A stretch of DNA of 64,000 nt from JAJXXT01 sp963764465 (lineage in GTDB: Bacteria > Pseudomonadota > Alphaproteobacteria > Acetobacterales > Acetobacteraceae), in the NCBI GenBank assembly GCA_963764465.1, contig CAVXSO010000006.1:434001-498000 (forward strand), read 5' to 3'. Positions 42,423 to 51,725 of this stretch are shown here, piece by piece (within the stretch, counting starts at the first letter, position 1; each line of letters begins with the position of its first letter). Below the pieces are notes generated by a model that ran no database searches, was not told where the DNA came from, and saw only the letters and a program-made list of their open reading frames with translations. The position numbers and the translations under genes are program-made.

Positions 42423-44432
42423 CCTCCTCGCTCGCGCTCGCGCTGCGCGGGCGCACGGTGCTGCTGCACACATCGGCCCGTCCCGCCTTCGCCGTCGGCC
42501 GCGGCACGCCCGAGATCGCCATGAACCGCGGCAATTTCCGCATTGCGGATCAGCTCATCGAGCGCGCGCCCCTGCCCCATCTCACCGTCGCCGGCGACGA
42601 ACTTCGTTTCGCCTCCGCACCGGGCGAAAATCCCGCGCTGGTCTGGCGCATCGAACAGGGCGATGACGAGATCCGGCTCGCGCTGCGCCACGCCGGCCCG
42701 GGCATCAACCGCGTCTGGCTCACCCTCCCCGCCGATCCCGCCGAGCGCGTGCGCGGCGGCGGCGAGCAATTCTCCTATCTGGACCTGCGTGGCCGCCGCT
42801 TTCCGCTTTGGACGTCCGAGCCCGGCGTCGGCCGCGACAAGGCCACCGCCATCACCCGGCAGGCAGACCGCGAGGCCAATGCCGGCGGCGACTACTGGAC
42901 CACCACCTATCCGCAGCCGACCTTCCTCTCCGACCGGCTTTACGCGCTGCACGTGGAAACCACCGCGTACGCCGAGTTCGACTTCACCGCGCCCGATCGT
43001 CACGACATCGAAATATGGGAACCGCCCGCCGCCATCCACCTCCTCGCCGCCCCGGACCACGCCTCCCTCGTCCGCCGCCTCTCGGACCTGTTCGGCCGCG
43101 CACCCGCGCTTCCCGCCTGGGCGATGGAGGGCGCGATCATCGGCCTCAAGGACGGTGAGAACAGCTTCGCCCGCCTCGAGCGCATCCTCGAAGCCGGCGC
43201 CGCCGTCTCCGCCCTCTGGTGCGAGGACTGGGCCGGCGTGCGCGAGACCAGCTTCGGCACCCGGCTGTTCTGGGACTGGCGCTGGAGCGAGCGCCGCTAC
43301 CCGCGCCTGCCAGAGCGCATTGCCGCCCTCGCGCGCCGCCGCATCCGCTTCCTCGCCTACGCCAACCCCTACCTCGCGGTGGACGGCGCGCTGTATCCCG
43401 AGGCGCTCGCCAACAATCTCTTCGCGCGCGATGCGAGGGGCGGCCCCTACAACGTGGATTTCGGAGAATTCGAGGCTGGCGTCGTGGACTTCACCAACAA
43501 GGACGCCAGCGCCTGGTTCGCGGACCGCATCCTGAAGCGCGAGATGCTCGATCTCGGCATCGCCGGCTGGATGGCTGATTTCGGCGAATACCTGCCCACC
43601 GACACGCACCTCGCCCACGCCGACCCGCTGCTCGCCCACAACGCCTGGCCCACGCTCTGGGCGGAGGTCAACGCGCGCGCGCTCGCCACCCATCCGCGGG
43701 GCCGCGACGCGCTGTTCTTCATGCGTGCCGGCTACACCGGCATCCAGCGCCACTGCCCGCTGCTCTGGGGCGGCGACCAGTGCGTGGATTTCTCCCGCCA
43801 CGACGGGCTGCGCACCACCATCACCGCCGCCCTCTCGTCGGGCCTGCATCGGCAACCGCGTCCACCACAGCGACATCGGCGGCTACACCAGCCTCTACGG
43901 CCTCGTCCGCACCCCGGAACTGTTACGCCGCTGGACCGAAATGGCCGCCTTCACCCCGGTGATGCGCACGCACGAGGGCAACCGTCCGCGCCAGAACCTG
44001 CAAATCGACGGCGATCCCGTTGTTCTCGCGGAATTCGCCCGCTTCACGCGCATCCATGCTGCCCTGGCACCCTACCTTGCCGCCATCGCCGCGGAGGCGG
44101 AATCCGGCCTGCCAGCCCAGCGCCCCCTCTTCCTGCATTTCCCGCAGGATCAGCAGGCCGCCGCCATCGAGGACCAATACCTCCTCGGCCCGGACCTTCT
44201 CGTCGCTCCCGTTCACCTGGCCGGTCGCGACCGCTGGGAAGCCTACCTGCCGCGCGGCGCGGATTGGCAACATCTCTGGTCCGGCGCCGGCTATCGCGGC
44301 GGCCAGCGCGTGGTGGTGGAGGCCCCGCTCGGCCAGCCCCCGGTCTTCAGTCGGCTGGGGAGTCCGCACGCGAAGCTGTTCGCCCACCTGGCGGCGGCCC
44401 TTGCGGCTGCGGCACCGTCCGCCCGATCCTGA
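42419..44432 (+). pseudogene. yihQ: GH31 sulfoquinovosidase (YihQ-type), split by a one-base insertion
   Basis: Frame 1 (from TTG 42419) and frame 2 (about 43848 to 44432) together give about 670 residues collinear with E. coli YihQ: MNRGNFRIADQL, GGGEQFSYLDLRGRRFPLWTSE, ANAGGDY, the nucleophile Asp387 in GWMADFGEYLPTD, and in frame 2 the acid/base Asp (43872-43874) in HHSDIGGYTSL. Sulfonate-site positions appear kept (Lys in IGLKDG, Glu in CEDW, Arg and Trp in TSFGTRLFW). It hydrolyses sulfoquinovosyl glycosides from plant and cyanobacterial sulfolipid. The break is one extra base at 43847 (CTG-c-ATCGGC). The remainder is undecayed, so it is a recent mutation or a sequencing error. The end overlaps the convergent MFS gene by 86 bases. 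Confidence 0.87.
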
Positions 44433-45780
44433 GCATGCTGAACACGGCCGCCGCCACCGCGCAGACGGCGGCCAGGAGCAGCGCCGCGTGCCCGCCCGCG
44501 ACGATCCCCTGATGCTGCGTCAGCCGGAACACCACGGCCGCCAGCGCGGCGCCGATCGTCTGTCCCGTCAGCCGCGCCGTGGACAGCATGCCGCTACCCG
44601 CCCCGGTCCTGCCCGGCGGCGCGCTCGCCAGCAGCAGCCGTCCGTTCGGCGCCTGAAAGAACCCATACCCCGCGCCCATCAGCACCATGCAGAAACCCAC
44701 GGCGATGGGCGCGCCCCCGGGCGGCAGGAACCGCACCAGAACCAGCCCCACCGCCATCGTCAGCATCCCGGCACCACCCAGCCCGCCCGGCGCGATGCGG
44801 TCGGAAAGCCGCCCGGCAATCGGTGCGACGATCGCGTTGGCCACCGGCCACGGCGTCAGCAGCAGCCCGGTCGTCACCTGCGACGCCCCCTGCGCCTCGA
44901 ACAGGAACGGCAGCGCCAGGTAGGCCAGTGTCTGCGCCATGAACGCGCAGATCGCCGTGAACACGGAAAGCGCGAACACCGGCCGCGCCAGCAGGTCGAC
45001 CGGCAGCAGCGGCAACGCGAGCCCGAGCTGCCGGCGAACGAAAACCCACCCCACCGCGACCATCGCCACGGTCCCCGCGCCCACCACCAGCGGCCGCACC
45101 GCGGAGCCGAACTGGTCGAGCACGAACACGAACAGCAGCATCGTCGCCGCATTCAGCACCGCGCTCGGCACGTCGAATTTGTGGTCGGAAAGCGGCGTGC
45201 GCGGCAGCGCCCGCACCATGGTCAGTGCCACGATCCCCAGCGGCACGTTCACCGCGAACAGCATCGGCCAGTTCGCGACGGACAGGATCGCGGCCGCGAC
45301 CGAGGGCCCCGCCGCCGCCGAGACCGAGACCACCATCGCGTTGAACCCCACCGCGCGCCCCAGGTGCTTCGTCGGAAACACGAAGCGCAGCAGCGCGGTG
45401 TTGATGCTCGTCATCCCCGCGCATCCCAGCCCCTGGACCGCCCGCGCGGCAATCAGCACCGGCAGCGTGGACGACAGCGCGCAGGCGCCGGACGCCGCGG
45501 TGAAAACCACCAGCCCCGCCACGAACACGCGCGGGAAGCCGATGATGTCGCCCAGCGTCGCGCACGGCAGCAGCCCCACCACGACGGCGAGCTGGAACGC
45601 GTTCACCACCCAGACGGAGGCCGCCGGCGTCACCGCGAGCCCCTTCGCCATCGCCGGCAGCGCCACGTTGGCGATGGTGCCGTCCAGCACCGCCATCGCC
45701 ACCCCGATGCCGATCGCGGCCATGGCCCGCCCCCGCGCGCCCGCGGGAAGCCCGTCATTCTCGCCTGCCGCCGGATTCAT
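44347..45780 (-). CDS. MFS transporter of the DHA2 (EmrB/QacA, 14-TM) type
   Basis: A 477-residue carrier with the DHA2 motifs MAVLDGTIANVALPAMAKGL (motif D1-like), WVVNAFQLAVVVGLLP, ARAVQGLGCAG and the 14-helix length. The family exports drugs or other amphiphilic compounds by proton antiport. The ATG at 45780 is preferred, with GGGGCA upstream; the longer frame reads into the divergent glycosyltransferase gene. Its C-terminus overlaps the convergent sulfoquinovosidase. A role in sulfonate export is possible but not shown. Confidence 0.88.
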   Translation of the reverse strand: MNPAAGENDGLPAGARGRAMAAIGIGVAMAVLDGTIANVALPAMAKGLAVTPAASVWVVNAFQLAVVVGLLPCATLGDIIGFPRVFVAGLVVFTAASGACALSSTLPVLIAARAVQGLGCAGMTSINTALLRFVFPTKHLGRAVGFNAMVVSVSAAAGPSVAAAILSVANWPMLFAVNVPLGIVALTMVRALPRTPLSDHKFDVPSAVLNAATMLLFVFVLDQFGSAVRPLVVGAGTVAMVAVGWVFVRRQLGLALPLLPVDLLARPVFALSVFTAICAFMAQTLAYLALPFLFEAQGASQVTTGLLLTPWPVANAIVAPIAGRLSDRIAPGGLGGAGMLTMAVGLVLVRFLPPGGAPIAVGFCMVLMGAGYGFFQAPNGRLLLASAPPGRTGAGSGMLSTARLTGQTIGAALAAVVFRLTQHQGIVAGGHAALLLAAVCAVAAAVFSMLRIGRTVPQPQGPPPGGRTASRADSPAD

Positions 45781-45877
45781 TGCCCCAGCATCCCGTGGCT
45801 CGGCCCCGCCGGCAACCGCGCCTGGCCCAACCCTCCCTTGCGGCACCCACGCCCGGCCGCCATTGTCGAGCCCGGCC

Positions 45878-47107
45878 ATGGCAGATTCGGGTCCGACGGC
45901 AGCGCCGGGAGCAGAGGCGCGTTCATCCCGCGAGAGGCTGCCACGTGCCCCGGGCGTTCCCGGGCGCTGGGGTTTCCTCGTCCGCAACCCCTGGCTGGCC
46001 GCCCCGCTCTGGCTGATCGACCAACTGCCCTGGCCACGCGACAGCGCGCCGCCCCGCCTCGCCCCTCCGCGGCGCCTCCTGGTCTCGATGATCGGCCATT
46101 TCGGTGACTGCGTTGTCGCCACCGCGGCGCTGGAGCGCATCGCCCAGGCGCTGCCGCAAACCGAGATCGGCATGCTGGTCCTGCCGGCCTCCGCTCCCTT
46201 CTTCCAGCGCGACCCCAGGGTCGCGCACATCCACCTGCTGGACCATTGGCGCCTCAGCCGCGACACCGGCAGCCGGCCGGAGAGGCTGCGCCGCTACCTT
46301 GCCTCGCGCCGCGCCGCCATCCGCGAGATGCGCGCGCTCGGCTACGATGCCGCGATCGACCTCTACTATTACTTCCCCTCCGTCGCCCCGGTGCTGCGCG
46401 CGGCCGGCATCCCCATCCGGATCGGCTATGCCAGCGGCGGTTTCTCCCGCTTCCTCACCCATGCCATTCCCTGGGTGGCGGCGGACCGGCACGTCGCCGA
46501 ATACCAGGCCGCCCTGCTGCCACTGCTCGGCATCCCGCCGGAAGGCCTCGCCGCCGCCGCCCCGCGCCCATCCCTGCCGGGCCTGAGCGCGCCCTCGCCC
46601 GTTGCTCTTCCGCAACGTTACGCCGTGCTGCACATGGGCGCCGCCGCGGAAACGCGCGAGTGGCCCGAGGCGAAGTGGCTCGAGGTCGCGTCCGCCCTCG
46701 CCGCGCGCGGCATCGCCATCGTGCTCACCGGCCGCGGCGCGCGGGAGGTGCTGCGCTGCGCCCGCGCCGCCGCCGCCATCCCAGGCGCCACGAACCTCGC
46801 GGACCGGCTGGACCTCGCGCAGCTGCGTGGCGTGCTCGCCGGCGCCAGCCTGCTGCTCTGCGTCGACTCGCTCGCCGCCCATCTCGCGTCGGCGGACGGA
46901 GTGCCCTCGGTCGTGCTGCGCACCGGCACCAACAACCCCGCGCACTGGCGCCCGCTCAACGACGAGGCGGTGGTGCTCTACGCCCCGCTTCCCTGCCTGC
47001 CCTGCTACAACTGGCGCGGCTGCGCCCCGATGGCCTGCATCCGCGACGTCGCCCCCGCCCAGGTCCTCGCGGCGGCCTCGCGGCTCCTCGGGCTCACCGC
47101 CGCCTGA
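45878..47107 (+). CDS. Glycosyltransferase family 9 (heptosyltransferase-like)
   Basis: A 409-residue GT9-like protein. After a Pro/Arg-rich leader of about 65 residues comes LLVSMIGHFGDCVVATAALE (nucleotide-sugar half, GDxV motif) and DAAIDLYYYFPSVAPVLRAAG. The C-terminal half has YAVLHMGAAAETREWPEAKWLEVASAL and LLLCVDSLAAHLASADGVPSVVL, the GT-B donor site with the conserved D-S-xxxH. GT9 enzymes add heptose to lipopolysaccharide core. The long N-terminal extension is unusual. It is divergent from the DHA2 carrier; 97 bases separate their starts. Confidence 0.8.
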   Translation: MADSGPTAAPGAEARSSRERLPRAPGVPGRWGFLVRNPWLAAPLWLIDQLPWPRDSAPPRLAPPRRLLVSMIGHFGDCVVATAALERIAQALPQTEIGMLVLPASAPFFQRDPRVAHIHLLDHWRLSRDTGSRPERLRRYLASRRAAIREMRALGYDAAIDLYYYFPSVAPVLRAAGIPIRIGYASGGFSRFLTHAIPWVAADRHVAEYQAALLPLLGIPPEGLAAAAPRPSLPGLSAPSPVALPQRYAVLHMGAAAETREWPEAKWLEVASALAARGIAIVLTGRGAREVLRCARAAAAIPGATNLADRLDLAQLRGVLAGASLLLCVDSLAAHLASADGVPSVVLRTGTNNPAHWRPLNDEAVVLYAPLPCLPCYNWRGCAPMACIRDVAPAQVLAAASRLLGLTAA

Positions 47108-47161
47108 CCCTTGCCGCGCGCCGCCCCTGCCGCCATCGTCGGCCGGAACAGGAGATCGCGC

Positions 47162-48289
47162 ATGGACCCCAAGGGACTGGATTTCGACCTCGACGCCATC
47201 ATCGCTGGCCTGCGCCCCTGGGTCGAATGCGAAAGCCCGACGCACGACGCCGCCGCCGTCGACCGCTGCATGGACCTCGCCGCGCGCGACCTCGCGCTGA
47301 TGGGTGCGACCATCGAGCGCATCCCCGGCCGCATGGGCTACGGCGGCTGCGTCCGCGCGAAGCTGCCGCACCGGCACCAGGGCCCTGGCATTCTCGTCAT
47401 GGGCCATCTCGACACCGTCCACCCCGTGGGCACGCTCTCCGTCCTGCCGTTCCGCCGCGACGGCGGACGCTGCTGGGGCCCCGGCATCATGGACATGAAG
47501 GGCGGCAACTACATCGCGCTGGAAGCCCTGCGCGGCCTGGCCCGCGCCGCCGTCGCCACCAACCTCCCCGTCACCGTGCTGCTGACGCCGGACGAGGAAG
47601 TCGGCAGCCCCTCCACGCGCGACCTCATCGAGGCGGAGGCAGCACGGCATCGTTACGTTCTCGTGCCGGAGCCCTCGCGCCCCGATGGCGGTGTCGTCAC
47701 CGGCCGCTACGCCATCGCCCGCTTCAACCTCACGGCCACCGGCAAGCCCAGCCACGCCGGCGCCCGCCTCGCGGACGGCCGCAGCGCCATCAGCGAGATG
47801 GCACGCCAGATCCTCGCCATTGAATCGATGACGACGCCGGACGCCACGTTCAGCGTCGGCGTGCTGCGCGGCGGCGAGTGGGTGAACTGTGTCGCCACCA
47901 CCTGCACCGCGCAGGCGCTGAGCATGGCCAAGCGCCAGCCGGACCTCGACCGCGCCGTCGCCGCGATGGAAGCCCTGAAACCCATCGGCGAGGGCGTGCA
48001 ATTCCGCGCGACAAAAACGGTCGTCCGCCCGGTCTGGGAACCGGATGCCGCCACCATGGCGCTGTGGGAACGCGCGAGCGGGATCGCGCAGAACCTCGGC
48101 TTCGCCATCCCCCCGCAAAGCTCCGGCGGCGGCTCGGACGCCAACTTCACCGGTGCGATGGGCATCCCCTCGCTCGACGGCCTCGGCCTCGGCGGCGACG
48201 GCCCCCACACCCTCACCGAACACATCGACGAAGCCACCATCCTCCCCCGCACCCGCCTGATGGCGGGACTGCTGGCGACGCTGGATTGA
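47162..48289 (+). CDS. M20 family metallopeptidase (carboxypeptidase G2-like)
   Basis: A 375-residue two-zinc hydrolase. Metal ligands are visible in GILVMGHLDTVHPVG, GPGIMDMKGG, and TPDEEVGSPSTR (catalytic Glu followed by a ligand Glu), with the terminal GDGPHTLTEHID. The lid/dimerisation domain (about residues 180-295) is present. Relatives release C-terminal glutamate or cleave acylated amino acids; the substrate is not determined. An ATG after a short gap (54 bases) follows the GT9 gene. Confidence 0.88.
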   Translation: MDPKGLDFDLDAIIAGLRPWVECESPTHDAAAVDRCMDLAARDLALMGATIERIPGRMGYGGCVRAKLPHRHQGPGILVMGHLDTVHPVGTLSVLPFRRDGGRCWGPGIMDMKGGNYIALEALRGLARAAVATNLPVTVLLTPDEEVGSPSTRDLIEAEAARHRYVLVPEPSRPDGGVVTGRYAIARFNLTATGKPSHAGARLADGRSAISEMARQILAIESMTTPDATFSVGVLRGGEWVNCVATTCTAQALSMAKRQPDLDRAVAAMEALKPIGEGVQFRATKTVVRPVWEPDAATMALWERASGIAQNLGFAIPPQSSGGGSDANFTGAMGIPSLDGLGLGGDGPHTLTEHIDEATILPRTRLMAGLLATLD

Positions 48290-48387
48290 GGCGGGTTGCG
48301 ACGCGGGTTGAGTTTATGCGGGTGGAAAGTGATCGGTTTTCCGAATACCGCGCGGACCCCGCTTTGCGGGCTCTGCGACGCAGGCCT

Positions 48388-49161
48388 TCAGCCGTCGAAC
48401 GTCAACGCGGAAGCGATCACGCCAGCCAGCCCCGATGGATTTTCAAGTCCCATCGAATGACCGGCGTTTTCAACGACAAGCACTCGAATGCCCGACGCAG
48501 GCAAGGCCGCAGCATCAGGATCGGGCAGGTTCCGCTGTCCGAAAATGAAGGCTTTTCTTGCCGGATGACATAGGAACCTGCTTCTCCATCCGGGCAATGT
48601 TCCCTCGACAAGCGATCTGGCACCCAGGAACACGGCCCTGGGGGCTGCGCTACGCATCGTTGCCGCCCAGTTCGCATTGCCCCTTCGAAGAGCGTCGGAA
48701 ATCACCCGCTCATGCCCGTGCTGAACATAGGCATCCTGTCCGGTCAGGGCGATTCCGCGGCTGAACTCGCCGCCGCCACTGTCGAGGTTTGCTTCCGAGA
48801 GCACCAGATTGCCAACCTGGTCTCCCAGCCTGTCCGCAGTCTCGATGGCAATGGAACCGCCCATGCTATGGCCATAGATGTCGATCGAACCGAATCCGCG
48901 CCCGGTCACGAACTGCGCGACCTGAAGAGCATGATCGCGAACCTCGTAGCCGAAGTCATCAGGCCGGTCACTGAACCCGAAACCGAGCAGGTCCAGAAGA
49001 ATAACGTGTCGATTCCGAAGCGATCCCGACCGTGCCACATGCGGATACTCGAACGACGACGCACAACCGAGCCCGTGGATCATGAGAAGCGGAGGGCCAC
49101 TGCCCTCGAACTCCATGTATCGCATATGAGCGGCCGAACCGTTGACGGGATGAGATTTCAT
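48388..49161 (-). CDS. Alpha/beta hydrolase
   Basis: A 257-residue protein with the alpha/beta-hydrolase pattern: oxyanion region PLLMIHGLGCASSFE, HVILLDLLGFGFSDRPDD, nucleophile elbow IDIYGHSMGGSIAIE with the catalytic Ser, and the terminal His in VENAGHSMGLENPSG. The substrate is unknown. Base composition is visibly less GC-rich than both neighbours, hinting at acquisition. The ATG at 49161 is chosen; the frame is open to 49260 without better signals. It is divergent from the HtrA-like gene. Confidence 0.85.
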   Translation of the reverse strand: MKSHPVNGSAAHMRYMEFEGSGPPLLMIHGLGCASSFEYPHVARSGSLRNRHVILLDLLGFGFSDRPDDFGYEVRDHALQVAQFVTGRGFGSIDIYGHSMGGSIAIETADRLGDQVGNLVLSEANLDSGGGEFSRGIALTGQDAYVQHGHERVISDALRRGNANWAATMRSAAPRAVFLGARSLVEGTLPGWRSRFLCHPARKAFIFGQRNLPDPDAAALPASGIRVLVVENAGHSMGLENPSGLAGVIASALTFDG

Positions 49162-49390
49162 GGCGCGTTCTCGCGAACAAACAGGGAACAGATCGGACGG
49201 GTAGCCCGAGCTGACAGCCGCAGTCAATGTCCACCGAGGACTTGACGCGGCCATCCCCAACCGTCGGTGCGAATGTCTGCCGAGGGTCGAACCCCGAAAT
49301 TAAACCGCAGACACCCCGCGACTTCCCTTCCTTGCCCCCGCCCCCGATTCCGCCCAATATAAGCCCCGAGAAGGAGGCACCGACCCCACG

Positions 49391-50362
49391 ATGGAGCCAG
49401 AGGACTGGGAAATCCCGGCAAACCTGCAGCCGCACCCGGACGACTACCGCTTCGACCTCGAACGCGCGCTCAACGCCGTCGTGGGCGTGCGCACCAACGT
49501 CCCCAACGACGCCTTCACCGCCGACACCCTGGGCACGGAGCGCGTCGGCAACGGCGTCGTCATCCGCGAGGACGGGCTGGTGCTCACCATCGGCTACCTC
49601 ATCCAGGAAGCCGAGACCGTCTGGCTCATCACCGCGGACGGCCGCGCCGTCCCCGCCCACCCGCTGGGCTTCGACGCGAACTCCGGCCTCGGCCTCGTCC
49701 AGGCGCTCGGCAAGCTCGACCTCCCGGCGCTCGAACTCGGCGATTCCGAGGCGCTGGCCGTCGGCGCGGAGGCCATCATGGCCGCCGCCGGCGGCCGCCG
49801 CCACGCCATCGAAACCCGCGTCGTCAGCCGCCAGGAATTCGCCGGCTACTGGGAATACGTGCTCGACAGCGCCATCTTCATCGCCCCCGCCCACCCGTTC
49901 TGGTCCGGCTCCGCCCTCATCTCGCAGGACGGCAAGCTGCTCGGCACCGGCTCGCTCATCCTGCAGCAGGGCGACGGCAAGCGGCGCATGGACATGAACA
50001 TGGTCGTGCCCATCGCCTGCCTCCGCCCGGTGCTGGACGAACTGCTCACCCTCGGCCGCCCGAAAGCCCCGCCGCGCCCCTGGCTCGGCCTCTACGCGAT
50101 GGAGGGCGAGGAGGGCATCGTCGTCGGCGGCCTGGCGGAAAAGGGCCCCGCCGCCCGCGCCGGCATCCAGCAGGGCGACCGCATCATCGGCGTCGGCGAC
50201 GAGGACGTGGCAGACCTCGCCGGCCTCTGGCGCAAGGTCTGGCAGGCCGGCCCCGCGGGCGCCACCGTGCTCCTGCGCGTCGGCCGCGAGGGCTCGCGCA
50301 TGGCGGTGCGCATCACCTCCGCCGACCGTCAGAGTTTCCTGCGCGCGCCCAGGCTGCACTAG
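49391..50362 (+). CDS. HtrA/S1C-like protein with degraded catalytic triad plus PDZ
   Basis: A 323-residue protein with a trypsin-like domain (about residues 25-220) and a C-terminal PDZ domain (about 230-315, GIVVGGLAEKGPAARAGIQQGDRIIGV). Against the HtrA motifs, the His of LTNAHVV is Tyr69 (VLTIGYLI), the Asp of TDLALL is Gly99 (SGLGLV), and only the Ser region survives (HPFWSGSALI, Ser172). No signal peptide is seen, so it is probably cytoplasmic and non-proteolytic. GAAGGAGG lies 13-20 bases before the ATG, and a TATAAG element lies further upstream. Confidence 0.82.
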   Translation: MEPEDWEIPANLQPHPDDYRFDLERALNAVVGVRTNVPNDAFTADTLGTERVGNGVVIREDGLVLTIGYLIQEAETVWLITADGRAVPAHPLGFDANSGLGLVQALGKLDLPALELGDSEALAVGAEAIMAAAGGRRHAIETRVVSRQEFAGYWEYVLDSAIFIAPAHPFWSGSALISQDGKLLGTGSLILQQGDGKRRMDMNMVVPIACLRPVLDELLTLGRPKAPPRPWLGLYAMEGEEGIVVGGLAEKGPAARAGIQQGDRIIGVGDEDVADLAGLWRKVWQAGPAGATVLLRVGREGSRMAVRITSADRQSFLRAPRLH

Positions 50363-50453
50363 CTCTCTTGCCCGCACGCCGCCCCGCCGCCGAGCTTCGG
50401 CCCGCCTCACGCCGCGCGTCCGCCCCAGGCCGCGCACGCTCCGGGGCCGCCGC

Positions 50454-51725
50454 ATGACCCCGCTGCCCCGTCCCCTGCTGCGCGCGGCGCAGGCCGGCGT
50501 CGTGCTGCTGCCCTTCTTCCTGCTGCACGCCCGCGCCTTCGCCGAAATCGCCATCGCCATCGCCGACATCGCCTTCCTCTGGCAGATGGCGGCGACCCGC
50601 TCCTGGCGCTGGCTCGCGGCACCGGAGGCACTGCCCGGCCTGGTTTACTGGGCCTGGCAACTTCTCTGCTCCCTTCCGGACCACGCGGCGGGCGGCATGC
50701 CCGCCTTCGTCCAGGCGCTCGCCTCGCTGCGCTGGTTCCTGCTCGTCCCCGCCCTCGGCCGCGTGGTCCTGGCGGACGAGGCCGCGCGCGCCTGGCTCGC
50801 GCGCATGCTCACCGCCGCCGTCCTCTACATCGGCGCCAATGTCTGGCTGCAACAACTCGCCGGCGTCGACATGTGGGGCATCCGCCGCTGGGCGGACGGC
50901 TCGCTCACCGGCCCGTTCTACGAGCCGCGCGCCAGCGCCCCGCTGGTGCGGATGCTGTTCCCCGCCTTGCTGCCGCCGGTCCTGCGCGCACCGGCCCTTG
51001 GCGCCGCGGCGCTGCTGCTGCTCGCCATCGCCACCATGGTGCTCATCGGCCAGCGCATGCCGGTGCTGCTGCTCCTCCTCGGCCTCGCCGTCACCGCGCT
51101 GCTCGTGCGCCGCCTGCGCAAGCTCGCCCTCGCCGCCCTGGTGCTGGTCCCGGTCCTGGTCGTCGCCACCGTCGTGTTCTCGCCCCCCGCGCATCACCGC
51201 CTGGTCACGCTGTTCACGAAGACCATGGAGGACTTCCCGGACAGCCCCTACGGCGCGCTCTACCTGCGCTCGCTCGCCATGGCCCAGAACCATCCGCTGC
51301 TCGGCTGGGGCTTCGACGGCTTCCGCCATGCCTGCCCGGACCCGCGGAATTTCCGCGCCTTCCCCGAGTTCGGCCAGCACCTGCCGGCCGGCGGCCGCGC
51401 GGAAATCTGCAATATCCACCCGCACAACATCTACCTGGAGGCGCTGACCAACGCCGGCCTGCCCGGTCTTTTGTGCTTTGCCGCCGCCGCCATCGCCTGG
51501 CTCTGGGTGCTCGGCCGCGGGCTCGGCCGCGAGCCAGACGCGCTGCGCGCCGGCGTCTTCGTCGCCTGCGTCGTCCATCTCTGGCCGATCGCGTCCTCGA
51601 GTTCGGTCTTCGATCTCTACACCTCCGGCATCTTCTACATGATGGCCGGCTTCGGCGCCGCGCTCGCGCTCGCGCAACCCAACGGCTCCGGACGAGCGCG
51701 ACCGGCCAACGGTCCTGGCGCATGA
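50454..51725 (+). CDS. O-antigen ligase family membrane protein (WaaL/Wzy-like)
   Basis: A 423-residue protein with about ten membrane helices, and a large periplasmic loop around residues 255-325 (TKTMEDFPDSPYGALYLRSL, NHPLLGWGFDGFRHACPDP, CNIHPHNIYLEALTNAGLPGL). The loop Arg and the HNxYLEAL motif are typical of WaaL/Wzy-type ligases, which attach polysaccharide to lipid A-core or polymerise it at the periplasmic face. It overlaps the following heptosyltransferase gene by 4 bases, so it belongs to an LPS/EPS operon of at least three genes. Confidence 0.85.
   Translation: MTPLPRPLLRAAQAGVVLLPFFLLHARAFAEIAIAIADIAFLWQMAATRSWRWLAAPEALPGLVYWAWQLLCSLPDHAAGGMPAFVQALASLRWFLLVPALGRVVLADEAARAWLARMLTAAVLYIGANVWLQQLAGVDMWGIRRWADGSLTGPFYEPRASAPLVRMLFPALLPPVLRAPALGAAALLLLAIATMVLIGQRMPVLLLLLGLAVTALLVRRLRKLALAALVLVPVLVVATVVFSPPAHHRLVTLFTKTMEDFPDSPYGALYLRSLAMAQNHPLLGWGFDGFRHACPDPRNFRAFPEFGQHLPAGGRAEICNIHPHNIYLEALTNAGLPGLLCFAAAAIAWLWVLGRGLGREPDALRAGVFVACVVHLWPIASSSSVFDLYTSGIFYMMAGFGAALALAQPNGSGRARPANGPGA

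Noticed and set aside
43841..43860. Programmed ribosomal frameshift in the sulfoquinovosidase
   Set aside because: No slippery heptamer, stop codon or downstream structure is seen at the junction; a one-base indel is simpler. The same reasoning was applied to 32968, although its CTC repeat leaves slightly more doubt.
44347..45780. DHA2 carrier as part of the sulfoquinovose pathway (sulfonate exporter)
   Set aside because: It is on the opposite strand with an ordinary drug-efflux pattern; nothing in the sequence links it to sulfonates.
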